The notes: a model not told the origin generated them from the sequence alone. A stretch of DNA of 6,494 nucleotides from Candidatus Omnitrophota bacterium (GCA_023818725.1 JAMWBX010000077.1:1-6494); one strand, 5' to 3'; shown: positions 1 through 5,688, counted from the stretch's first letter. Program-made: numbers and translations.

Positions 1-249
1 TTGCTCCGCGGTCTTTATTTCTGAACCACACTGACCACAGTATCTATTGGTTACAGGATTTTTGAAATTACATTTAGGGCATGGCTTTTGCAATTTTCTA
101 CTTGGCATAGCTATGAATAAGCCATTGTTCCCTTCGATAATCCTGATTTCGCGGATCACAAAAGAATTGTCAAATGTAACTGACGCATATGCGCGTAGCC
201 TGCTGTTTGGTTTGTTGATGGGTGATATTCTTGTTTCAGTTATTTCCAT
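1..249 (-). CDS. spoVG: SpoVG-family protein with zinc-ribbon insertion (3' end cut by window edge)
   Basis: SpoVG proteins are small nucleic-acid-binding regulators, best known from Firmicutes sporulation and septation; their role in this organism is unknown. The visible 83 codons start MEITETRISPIN and continue with RAYASVTFDNSFVIREIRIIEG and NNGLFIAMPSRK, which matches the conserved N-terminal half of SpoVG (first strand, ASVTFD, the IR(I/V)I(E/D)GNNGLFxAMPS block). Just after MPSRK (residues 48-52), where ordinary SpoVG continues with a TPDGEFRDIAHP-type segment, there is instead a zinc ribbon, CPKC-X10-CGQC (C57, C60, C71, C74). The frame is open to base 1, so the C-terminal part is outside the window. 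The ATG at 249 is supported by an AGGAGG ribosome binding site at 256-261 with 6-nt spacing. It overlaps the end of ispE by 14 nt, so translational coupling is likely. Family assignment is strong; function is not inferable. Confidence 0.88.
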   Translation of the reverse strand, partial: MEITETRISPINKPNSRLRAYASVTFDNSFVIREIRIIEGNNGLFIAMPSRKLQKPCPKCNFKNPVTNRYCGQCGSEIKTAEQ

Positions 250-1141
250 GATGTTCCTCCTTTTGCGAGCTTTTCCGATAACTTTCTATTTTGTAATGTC
301 GACATCGGCGTATTATCTCTGGCGGATTCATTAATAAAGTACGCCCATCCCTTTTTTCTATGGCATAAACACCCCCTCCGGAGCCGGTAAGCATAAACCT
401 TCTTCCTGAACTTACTTCAAGTACCTGAATAATTTCCGCTATTTCCTTATTAATCCGCAGCGTCACCTCCTCTAACCTGTTGAACAATAGTTTTTCCATT
501 TCTTCTATGTTTAGACTTCTCCACATCGATATAAGAATTTTAATCCGCAAGTGAGCCTGTGTCAAATCAGATATATTTTCAAAGGAGACATTCCCATAAA
601 CCTCCTTAGTCGAAATTTGAAATTCAGGTACAAATAGTTCAAACATCAGAGAAGGAAGTTTTTCCACAGGATACACGACATCCCCTCTTCCTTCTATTAT
701 GCATGGCCCTTCATATAAGAAAAGAGGAACATCTGAACCGATACGGGCGGCAATCTCAACCAAGCTTTTTTTATCCAGGTCAATGTCCCACAATTTGTTA
801 AGTGCCTTCAAAATGGCTGCAGCATCGCTGCTTGCACCTCCGAGTCCGCTTCCTGGTGGAATTTTCTTGTTTACAACAATCTTGAATGGCTTTTTTCTGG
901 CTACATCAGGTAAAAGAAATGAAAGTTCGTTGAGGGTTTTTGTAACAGTGTTTACTTCAGGTATTTTCCATGGTCCTTTGAATTCCACAGATGTCTTTGG
1001 AGCCGGAAAGATCTCAATCACATCAAAAATGTTTACCTTCTCCACAAGGGAACAGATATTATGATAACCATCCGGACGCTTTCCTGTGATTTCGAGAAAG
1101 AGATTAATTTTTGCTGGAGCCAGCTCTTTTATTTTTTCCAC
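236..1141 (-). CDS. ispE: 4-diphosphocytidyl-2-C-methyl-D-erythritol kinase (IspE)
   Basis: IspE is a GHMP-family kinase that uses ATP to phosphorylate the 2-hydroxyl of CDP-ME in the cytosolic MEP (non-mevalonate) isoprenoid pathway. The 301-residue protein has the expected order of motifs. The N-terminal PAKINLFLEITGKRPDGYH sits at 9-27, with K11 matching the catalytic-site lysine. The glycine-rich ATP loop PPGSGLGGASSDAA is at 95-108. GSDVPLF at 135-141 carries D137 as the presumed catalytic aspartate. The C-terminal GHMP glycine motif LTGSGGGVYAI is at 251-261. The start is a GTG, chosen because it gives the usual short leader before PAKINLF; an AAAGG-type site lies upstream (1148-1152, about 6 nt away). 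The first codons overlap the end of grpE by 38 nt, and the last overlap the spoVG-like start by 14 nt. The final dozen residues (KSSQKEEHHGNN) are hydrophilic and partly encode the downstream ribosome binding site. No key residue is missing. Confidence 0.95.
   Translation of the reverse strand: MEKIKELAPAKINLFLEITGKRPDGYHNICSLVEKVNIFDVIEIFPAPKTSVEFKGPWKIPEVNTVTKTLNELSFLLPDVARKKPFKIVVNKKIPPGSGLGGASSDAAAILKALNKLWDIDLDKKSLVEIAARIGSDVPLFLYEGPCIIEGRGDVVYPVEKLPSLMFELFVPEFQISTKEVYGNVSFENISDLTQAHLRIKILISMWRSLNIEEMEKLLFNRLEEVTLRINKEIAEIIQVLEVSSGRRFMLTGSGGGVYAIEKRDGRTLLMNPPEIIRRCRHYKIESYRKSSQKEEHHGNN
256..261 (-). promoter_or_regulatory. Ribosome binding site of the spoVG-like gene
   Basis: A perfect AGGAGG lies 6 nt upstream of the ATG at 249, inside the last codons of ispE. 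It is the strongest Shine-Dalgarno site in the window. It fixes the start of this gene, which is otherwise easy to miss because the frame runs off the window edge. Confidence 0.8.
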
Positions 1142-1676
1142 AAGCCACCTTTACCTGAGCAGGTTTCAGAAGCTTTCCGTTCATAATATAACCCGAACGG
1201 ACTTCTTCAATGACAGTTCCTTCTGGTTTATCATCGGTTTCAACTAATTCCAGTGCTTCATGGATCATGGGATCAAATTTTTTCCCCACTGTTTCCATCT
1301 TTTTCACTCCCAGGGATTCAAGCAATGATAAGGATTGTTTTTTCAACATAATAAGGCCATCCGCAACATTTTTACTGATGCCCGGGTCCGAACAAACGTC
1401 ATTGACGATTTTTTCAAAAATTTCGTCAAAAAAAAGGAGTTTTTCAGCAAAGGACGCCTGCAAGAAAGCCGCAAAATCCATTTTTTCTTTTTCAACCCTT
1501 TTTCTCAGGTTGTCCAGGTCAGCCGCCACCTTTTTTGTTCTTTCCTTCCATTCAGCAAGTTCTTTTTCTAAAGATGCGACCTTTTCCTCAAGCTCTTTTG
1601 CCCTGATTCTGAATGCGGCAACCTTTCTGAAATCCCTTTCTTTAATATGAATGATTTTTTCTTTGTTATCTGTCAT
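1104..1676 (-). CDS. grpE: GrpE, nucleotide exchange factor of DnaK
   Basis: GrpE dimers promote ADP release from the Hsp70 chaperone DnaK in the cytoplasm. The 190-residue protein has a typical architecture. Residues about 24-90 form a charged, heptad-like coiled coil (RAKELEEKVASLEKELAEW) leading into the family signature ADLDNLRKR at 52-60. A helical bundle follows, then the C-terminal beta-domain with GVKKMETVGKKFDP at 123-136, MIHEALELVE at 137-146, and GTVIEEVRSGYIMNGKLLKPAQVKV at 153-177. The acidic N-terminal extension common in other GrpEs is short here. The ATG at 1676 is 6 nt beyond the lepB stop, and an AAGG-type site overlaps the lepB end. The neighbours are lepB and ispE rather than the frequent hrcA, dnaK or dnaJ, so heat-shock control through a nearby CIRCE element is not evident; I saw no CIRCE-like repeat in the window. 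Confidence 0.95.
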   Translation of the reverse strand: MTDNKEKIIHIKERDFRKVAAFRIRAKELEEKVASLEKELAEWKERTKKVAADLDNLRKRVEKEKMDFAAFLQASFAEKLLFFDEIFEKIVNDVCSDPGISKNVADGLIMLKKQSLSLLESLGVKKMETVGKKFDPMIHEALELVETDDKPEGTVIEEVRSGYIMNGKLLKPAQVKVACGKNKRAGSSKN

Positions 1677-1682
1677 GGCTTG

Positions 1683-2261
1683 CTACCTTATAAAGCCCAT
1701 CCTCCATGGTGGCCAGTAAATAAAAAGAGCTTTCCCAACCAGATTTTTTGAGGGTACAAATCCCCAGTATCTGCTATCCTTGCTGTTAATGCTATTGTCC
1801 CCAAGGACATAATACGTACCTGACGGAATTTTGACCTCTTCATTAACTCCGTAAGAGCCATCAATTTCATTAAAGTAGTAAAGCAAGATTGGGACATCTT
1901 CTGGCTGTTTCATAACCCTGCCATCAATATAAACATGTCCATTTTTTATTATCAGAGATTCTCCGCCCAGTCCAACAAGCCTTTTCACAAAATATTTTTT
2001 TGGGTCTTCCGGATACTTGAATATTATGACCTCCCATCTTTTGGGTTCCCTTATTTTGTAAATTATCTTATTTGCTAACAGCCTATCATGTATCTTGAGT
2101 GTAGGTTTCATTGATTCACTAGGAATTACAAAAGCCTGAATAAAAAACTGCCTTAATATTAAAACAATTAAAATTGCCCAGAGCCAGGAAAGAAGTTCCT
2201 TTTTCCTTTTCTGCTTTTTTGAAAGTACCTGCAAGCTTTTCTTATTATTACTGCCTTTCAT
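1683..2261 (-). CDS. lepB: Signal peptidase I
   Basis: This serine/lysine-dyad protease removes signal peptides from exported proteins at the outer face of the cytoplasmic membrane. The 192-residue protein has a lysine-rich cytoplasmic N-terminus (about 1-22) and one hydrophobic membrane segment at about 24-44. The catalytic-serine box follows as PSESMKPTL at 47-55; S50 is the nucleophile by analogy with E. coli LepB. The general-base lysine box is YFVKRLVGLGGES (K93), and the conserved C-terminal box is GDNSINSKDSRYWG at 154-167. One N-terminal anchor and a length near 190 resemble the short Bacillus or plastid type more than the 324-residue, two-anchor E. coli enzyme. The ATG at 2261 lacks a good Shine-Dalgarno site (only AAGAAA nearby), but no better in-frame start precedes the membrane segment. 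A 37-nt gap separates it from the glycosyltransferase, and 6 nt separate it from grpE. Confidence 0.95.
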   Translation of the reverse strand: MKGSNNKKSLQVLSKKQKRKKELLSWLWAILIVLILRQFFIQAFVIPSESMKPTLKIHDRLLANKIIYKIREPKRWEVIIFKYPEDPKKYFVKRLVGLGGESLIIKNGHVYIDGRVMKQPEDVPILLYYFNEIDGSYGVNEEVKIPSGTYYVLGDNSINSKDSRYWGFVPSKNLVGKALFIYWPPWRMGFIR

Positions 2262-2298
2262 ATTTCTTATGATGATTCTGACAACGATTTTGTTTCAT

Positions 2299-3384
2299 TT
2301 AGTGCAAAAGAAGAAAATTATAAATCCTGCAGTACCACTCTACCATAGAATCGTAAGAAAACATTTCAACTCTTTTCAACGCATTATTTCCCATCTTTTT
2401 CCGTATTTCTGGGTTAGATATCAACATAAGGATGGCAGCCGCCAGCGCTTCTGGGTCTCCTACAGTTACAATTATCCCTGTTTTGCCATCTTCAACAATC
2501 TCGGGTAAATCACCAGCATTTGTCGCGACTATAGGTTTTCCGCAAGCCATTGCTTCCAGTGCCACAACCGGAAAACCTTCCCAAAGAGAAGGAATTACCA
2601 CGATGTCAAAATTCATAATGTAATTATACACGTCTTCCACAAAACCACAAAGCTTCACAAACTGACCAAGTTTGAGATTGTCAACTTTTTGTTTTATGTG
2701 GTTTTCCAGAGGACCTTTTCCAAGTATTTCAAATTTTATATCCTTGCGTTTTTTGCAGATTATTTTCGCTGCGTCTATCAGTACATCATAACCTTTTGCC
2801 TTTCGCAAGTTTCCGACAGAGCCTATGATTATCTCTTTGTGAATGACGGGTTTTGCCAGTTTCAGTTTTTCTCTTATTTGCAAAAGATCAATGCCATTTG
2901 GAATTATTCTGATTTTTCCTGGCTTTATGCCTGCTTTTTCAATCAGTACCCTTTTTGCGGCTTTTGAATTGGATATTATGACCGAACACAAAAAATCCGT
3001 GAGTTTTTCAATCTTCCAGTGGATTGCTTTTTTCCAGTCATCCGTACTTCTCTGGGAACAAACAACAGGTACCCAGTAAAAAATCCTTAAAAACTTTGCA
3101 AAAATATTACCAGCAAAAAGAAAAGAGTGCATGATACAGGGTTTTTCCTTGAAAAGAATAAAAAGAGTTCTCACTACTGCCTGTACTGGTTTCCTTTTTA
3201 TATCCAGATAGTAGTTTTTAATCCCGTCCATATCAAGTATTTTATGAAACGAACCCCTTTGTTGCATGGTTAACACTAATGGTTCAAAACCAAACTTAGG
3301 TATTCCTTTTGCAAGAGTTACAGTCATTTTTTCTGTTCCACCAATTTCTTTGCTTGGCAAAATGTAACATATCTTATTTTTCAT
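2299..3384 (-). CDS. Glycosyltransferase family 4 (GT-B fold)
   Basis: This 361-residue protein has the layout of retaining GT4 enzymes, which transfer a sugar from a nucleotide-sugar donor to glycans or lipid carriers at the cytoplasmic face of the membrane. The N-terminal acceptor domain opens with a strand and a loop containing IGGTEKM (14-20), and the MHSF segment is at 85-88. The interdomain region carries IRIIPNGID (158-166). The C-terminal donor domain has IIGSVGNLRKAKGYDVLIDA (186-205), FEILGKGPL, and the EX7E signature with E269 and E277 (EGFPVVALEAMACGKPIVAT). LPEIVEDGKTG follows at 293-303. There is no signal peptide. Donor and acceptor cannot be read from sequence; an envelope or capsular glycan is an inference from the family. 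The ATG overlaps the tsaB end by 11 nt and has no clear Shine-Dalgarno site, so reinitiation after tsaB is plausible. It is functionally unrelated to its neighbours and may be an insertion into a core operon. Confidence 0.9.
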   Translation of the reverse strand: MKNKICYILPSKEIGGTEKMTVTLAKGIPKFGFEPLVLTMQQRGSFHKILDMDGIKNYYLDIKRKPVQAVVRTLFILFKEKPCIMHSFLFAGNIFAKFLRIFYWVPVVCSQRSTDDWKKAIHWKIEKLTDFLCSVIISNSKAAKRVLIEKAGIKPGKIRIIPNGIDLLQIREKLKLAKPVIHKEIIIGSVGNLRKAKGYDVLIDAAKIICKKRKDIKFEILGKGPLENHIKQKVDNLKLGQFVKLCGFVEDVYNYIMNFDIVVIPSLWEGFPVVALEAMACGKPIVATNAGDLPEIVEDGKTGIIVTVGDPEALAAAILMLISNPEIRKKMGNNALKRVEMFSYDSMVEWYCRIYNFLLLH

Positions 3385-3988
3385 AATATGGCTGGTTTAC
3401 GGGTTTAACGCCGTTTTTAATTCTTTCCAAAGCAAGCAGTGCGTTCAATACAGGGCATGGTCGTACTTTTCTGACAATTCTGGTAGAAGCAAAAGATGAA
3501 AGAATCTTTTCGTCCGGTCCCGCAATAATAGAAGCCTTCCCCAATTTGAGATGCAATTGTTCTATTTCACAGACAAACAGTTTCCCGTGTTTTTTTTCAA
3601 GAAGACCAGGGTTGCTGAAGAAGCCATAATGGATATGATTCCCTCTGGAAGGTAAAAATACTCCTGCAGGACCAGCCTTTCTAAATTTATATGCAATGGA
3701 TTCAATACTGCTCAGACCGAAGATTTTTCTTTCATCTGCAGCAGAAAGGCCAAGCGCTACAGAAAAACCCAATCTTATTCCTGTCCAGGAACCCGGTCCT
3801 GAGGAGACAACGAAAAAATCAAACATTTCAGGACTCATCTTTGTTTTATTAAGGATTTCATCAATGGCAGGAAGGATTTCCAAACTTGCATCCTTACTTT
3901 TCCATACCTTTTTTGTAATAGTTTTCTTATCCTTCATTATTGCGATTCCTGTAAAAATCGTGGAGCATTCAATGGAGAGTAGATACAT
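3374..3988 (-). CDS. tsaB: tRNA threonylcarbamoyladenosine biosynthesis protein TsaB
   Basis: TsaB (formerly YeaZ) is an ASKHA-fold paralogue of TsaD. It scaffolds the TsaB-TsaD-TsaE complex that installs t6A at position 37 of ANN-decoding tRNAs. The 204-residue protein starts with the diagnostic strand MYLLSIECSTIFTGIAIM and carries the family core SSGPGSWTGIRLGFSVALGLS at 62-82. ILPAIDEIL (38-46), a GLSSIESIAYKF segment near 91-102, and a short C-terminal lobe ending in PVNQPYYEK follow. It is somewhat shorter than the roughly 230-residue E. coli protein but complete in its core. TsaD and TsaE are not in the window, so they must lie elsewhere if the pathway is present. The ATG lies 3 nt after the lipoprotein stop with no strong Shine-Dalgarno site, which suggests coupling; its stop lies 8 nt inside the next gene. 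Confidence 0.93.
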   Translation of the reverse strand: MYLLSIECSTIFTGIAIMKDKKTITKKVWKSKDASLEILPAIDEILNKTKMSPEMFDFFVVSSGPGSWTGIRLGFSVALGLSAADERKIFGLSSIESIAYKFRKAGPAGVFLPSRGNHIHYGFFSNPGLLEKKHGKLFVCEIEQLHLKLGKASIIAGPDEKILSSFASTRIVRKVRPCPVLNALLALERIKNGVKPVNQPYYEK

Positions 3989-3991
3989 GGG

Positions 3992-5149
3992 TCAAAAAGA
4001 GGAATTTAGAATTTCAGTTAGGGACCTGGCATCTGTTGAAAAATTTTCTTCAAGATCTTTCCGTGAAACAAGTTCAACCGTAGCTGTCCCAAGTGGAACC
4101 TTTCCTTTGAGAAGCAGGGGAAGTCTTTCGCTATCAGCTGATATTGATATGAACAATTTCCCTTTTTTGAAGATGGCTTCATCTTCAGATGTTTCGGATT
4201 GTATTAACCAGTACGGGCGACTTCCAACTGCAAAATTGTCAGTCCCGCCTTTAAGGAAATATAAATAAATTTCTGTGATTCTTGTAATTCCTACAGGCAT
4301 GCTTGAAGGAGTCATACTGTCTCCAGCCATACCCCTCATTGCATAAAGGGCTGACAATCCATCAAACACAATCCCATCGAAATTTACCTTTCCGGTTTTA
4401 TAACCGTATTGTTTGCCTCCCTTATATTTTCTAACTTCGTATGTAAGGGCTTTCGTTTTGTGATCGATGATACTTTTTGTAATCTGATATGTTGAAGGAG
4501 AAGCCGAATAGTTATAATAATAAAAAGGAAGATTGTTTTTTGCATCGATATAGGAATCAAATCTGTTGTAACCATTACCAACCTTTGTCCAGATTCCTTC
4601 TGGTATAGTAATACCCATGATGTGATAAACATCACGATTACTCATTTTTTCTTTTTTACACGCCAGCATAAGCTTGCCTACATTTACGGAATTCCATTTA
4701 ATCCTATAAATCAGACATTCACCAGAATAAAGAACAAGCGGACTTTTATATGCCTTAATCACGGGTTCATTTTTTTCATCCCTGGTGCTCCTCTTTTTTG
4801 AAATGGATTTCAAGCTGTCTGTTTTTGGCTCAACGGAAACACATTCTTTTTCTTTGATTCTGGTATCAGGTTCGAATTTTTCACTTTTTACTTCTGACTC
4901 CAAAATGGTCTTTTCAATTGCAACTGTTGTTTCAGGGCTGTGCAATTCACGTTGTATTGTTATTTCAACTTCCTTTTCGCGAGGAAGCATCACAACCACG
5001 GGAATGGTTTCTTTAGAAATATCCTCTGAAGGCAGGCGCTCAATTTTTTTTATAACAGTTTCTCGTTTTTCAAAGCAACCGCTGAGTAAAATAAGCCCCC
5101 AAAAAATCAATATAATTGTTTTTTTCATTTTTATGGCTTTCTTGATCAT
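3992..5149 (-). CDS. DUF3108-domain lipoprotein
   Basis: The 385-residue protein begins with a lysine-rich n-region, a hydrophobic core (about 11-21) and the lipobox LSGC with C25, so it should be lipidated and membrane-anchored. Residues about 26-135 are highly charged, rich in Glu, Lys and Thr, and look like a disordered linker. From about 138 to 365 it matches the DUF3108 pattern: SGECLIYRIKWNSVNVGKL (142-160), YNRFDSYIDAKNNLPFYY (194-211), FDGLSALYAMRGM (262-274), and the C-terminal LPLLLKGKVPLGTATVEL (343-360). This domain is found mostly in diderm bacteria as an exported beta-rich protein of uncertain role, so I give no function. F26-E27 after the cysteine does not look like an inner-membrane retention signal of the Asp+2 type, so outer-membrane sorting is possible. 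A second in-frame ATG at 5128 (M8) gives an equally good lipoprotein signal and may be the true start, since a candidate -10 box lies at 5154-5159. It is the first gene of the leftward operon. Confidence 0.85.
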   Translation of the reverse strand: MIKKAIKMKKTIILIFWGLILLSGCFEKRETVIKKIERLPSEDISKETIPVVVMLPREKEVEITIQRELHSPETTVAIEKTILESEVKSEKFEPDTRIKEKECVSVEPKTDSLKSISKKRSTRDEKNEPVIKAYKSPLVLYSGECLIYRIKWNSVNVGKLMLACKKEKMSNRDVYHIMGITIPEGIWTKVGNGYNRFDSYIDAKNNLPFYYYNYSASPSTYQITKSIIDHKTKALTYEVRKYKGGKQYGYKTGKVNFDGIVFDGLSALYAMRGMAGDSMTPSSMPVGITRITEIYLYFLKGGTDNFAVGSRPYWLIQSETSEDEAIFKKGKLFISISADSERLPLLLKGKVPLGTATVELVSRKDLEENFSTDARSLTEILNSSF

Positions 5150-5153
5150 TTCT

Positions 5154-5159
5154 ATTTTA
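5154..5159 (-). promoter_or_regulatory. Candidate -10 element for the leftward operon
   Basis: On the minus strand the sequence GGTAAAATAG contains TAAAAT, five of six matches to TATAAT, just upstream of the lipoprotein gene. No good -35 hexamer sits 16-18 nt upstream; the closest is TTCCAC. If it is used, transcription would start near 5147, just inside the first ATG, which would favour translation from the second ATG at 5128. It is weak, because AT-rich intergenic DNA yields such matches by chance. Confidence 0.25.
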
Positions 5160-5229
5160 CCATAAATAAGACGGTCGTGGAAAAAAAGGTTTAACTTAAA
5201 AATGATTCAACGATCTTTTTCCTTTTTGC

Positions 5230-5247
5230 TTTACAATATGATAAAAT
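5230..5247 (+). promoter_or_regulatory. Candidate promoter/operator of the fur-like-feoB unit
   Basis: The sequence TTTACAAT-ATGATAAA (5230-5245) is an imperfect palindrome with 6 of 8 paired positions. It contains TATGAT (5237-5242, five of six matches to a -10 box) and is followed by an overlapping TAAAAT (5242-5247). No convincing -35 is seen. A transcript from TATGAT would start near 5249, leaving a leader of about 30 nt before the ATG at 5281. An AT-rich palindrome over the -10 of a Fur-family gene is where an autoregulatory Fur or PerR-type operator would be expected, but the match to either consensus is only partial. Confidence 0.3.
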
Positions 5248-5280
5248 AAACGAGACTCAATCTCAAAAAAGCCTGATGCC

Positions 5281-5688
5281 ATGAGACCGGATAAGTGGCT
5301 CTCAGAAGTTGAGGCGCGTGCCAGAACTGCGGGACATTTCAGAGTTCAGGATCTTATCAATCTGATGAAAGCATCTGAAATTCCGATTTCACGGGCAACA
5401 TTGTACCGAGCGGTCAACAAACTTTTAAAAGCAGGCAAGATTATGCAGGTTTCAAGTGCAAGGGAAAGATATTTTGAGTTTGTGAACGAACAAACCCACT
5501 ACCATTTCAGATGCAAAAACTGCGGTAGAGTAGTTGAGTTTTTCTTTGCTGATATTGAAAAATCCATAAGGGAGAGTGCAAAGAAGCTGGCTGTTTTGTT
5601 GACAGAGCAAAATCTTGTTATCGAAGGTTTTTGCAACCGCTGCTACAGGAGAAAAAATGCAGGGAGAAAAAGGCTTGACAGAAAGTAA
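5281..5688 (+). CDS. Fur-family metal-responsive transcriptional regulator
   Basis: Fur-family proteins are dimeric metal-sensing DNA-binding regulators (Fur, Zur, PerR and relatives). The 135-residue protein has an N-terminal winged helix (about 5-68), with recognition-helix region ISRATLYRAVNKLLKAGKI at 36-54. The C-terminal dimerisation domain starts with HYHFRCKNCGRVVEF at 73-87. C78-X2-C81 and C118-X2-C121 form the structural zinc site. Aligned by eye to E. coli Fur, the hinge regulatory-site ligands H33, E81, H88 and H90 correspond to H19, E66, H73 and H75. At the second C-terminal site, H87 and D89 correspond to T72 and Y74, so that site looks lost. The ATG at 5281 has no good Shine-Dalgarno site, but no alternative start lies between it and an in-frame upstream stop at 5242. 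It overlaps feoB by 32 nt, which favours an iron-sensing, feo-controlling role; the metal specificity is inferred from context only. Confidence 0.88.
   Translation: MRPDKWLSEVEARARTAGHFRVQDLINLMKASEIPISRATLYRAVNKLLKAGKIMQVSSARERYFEFVNEQTHYHFRCKNCGRVVEFFFADIEKSIRESAKKLAVLLTEQNLVIEGFCNRCYRRKNAGRKRLDRK
5647..5651 (+). promoter_or_regulatory. Ribosome binding site of feoB
   Basis: AGGAG lies 5 nt upstream of the ATG at 5657, inside the 3' end of the Fur-family gene. It supports this start for the open-ended feoB frame. Confidence 0.65.

Noticed and set aside
47..334. Plus-strand open frame of 95 codons at the left edge
   Set aside because: It lies antisense to the spoVG-like gene and the ispE end, both of which have clear family motifs. 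Its translation has no recognisable domain and there is no ribosome binding site of note.
1210..1650. Plus-strand open frame of 146 codons opposite grpE
   Set aside because: It is a Ser/Phe-rich translation created by reading the antisense of the Lys/Glu-rich GrpE coiled coil.
2262..2298. 37-nt gap between the glycosyltransferase and lepB as a possible terminator or small gene
   Set aside because: There is no GC-rich hairpin followed by a T-run. The ATG in the gap is out of frame with lepB and would give only a short frame without family resemblance.
3696..4268. Plus-strand open frame of 190 codons across the tsaB/lipoprotein junction
   Set aside because: It is antisense to two well-supported genes, rich in Ser and Pro as expected of a shadow frame, and matches no family I know.
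5190..5200. Perfect small palindrome TTTAA-C-TTAAA in the divergent intergenic region
   Set aside because: The 5-bp AT-only arms are too short to distinguish from chance in this AT-rich stretch, and it is not positioned over a promoter element I can support.
5252..5264. GAGA-CTCAA-TCTC inverted repeat in the fur-like leader
   Set aside because: The 4-bp stem is too weak for a terminator or riboswitch. No T-run follows and no aptamer-like structure is visible in the leader of about 30 nt.
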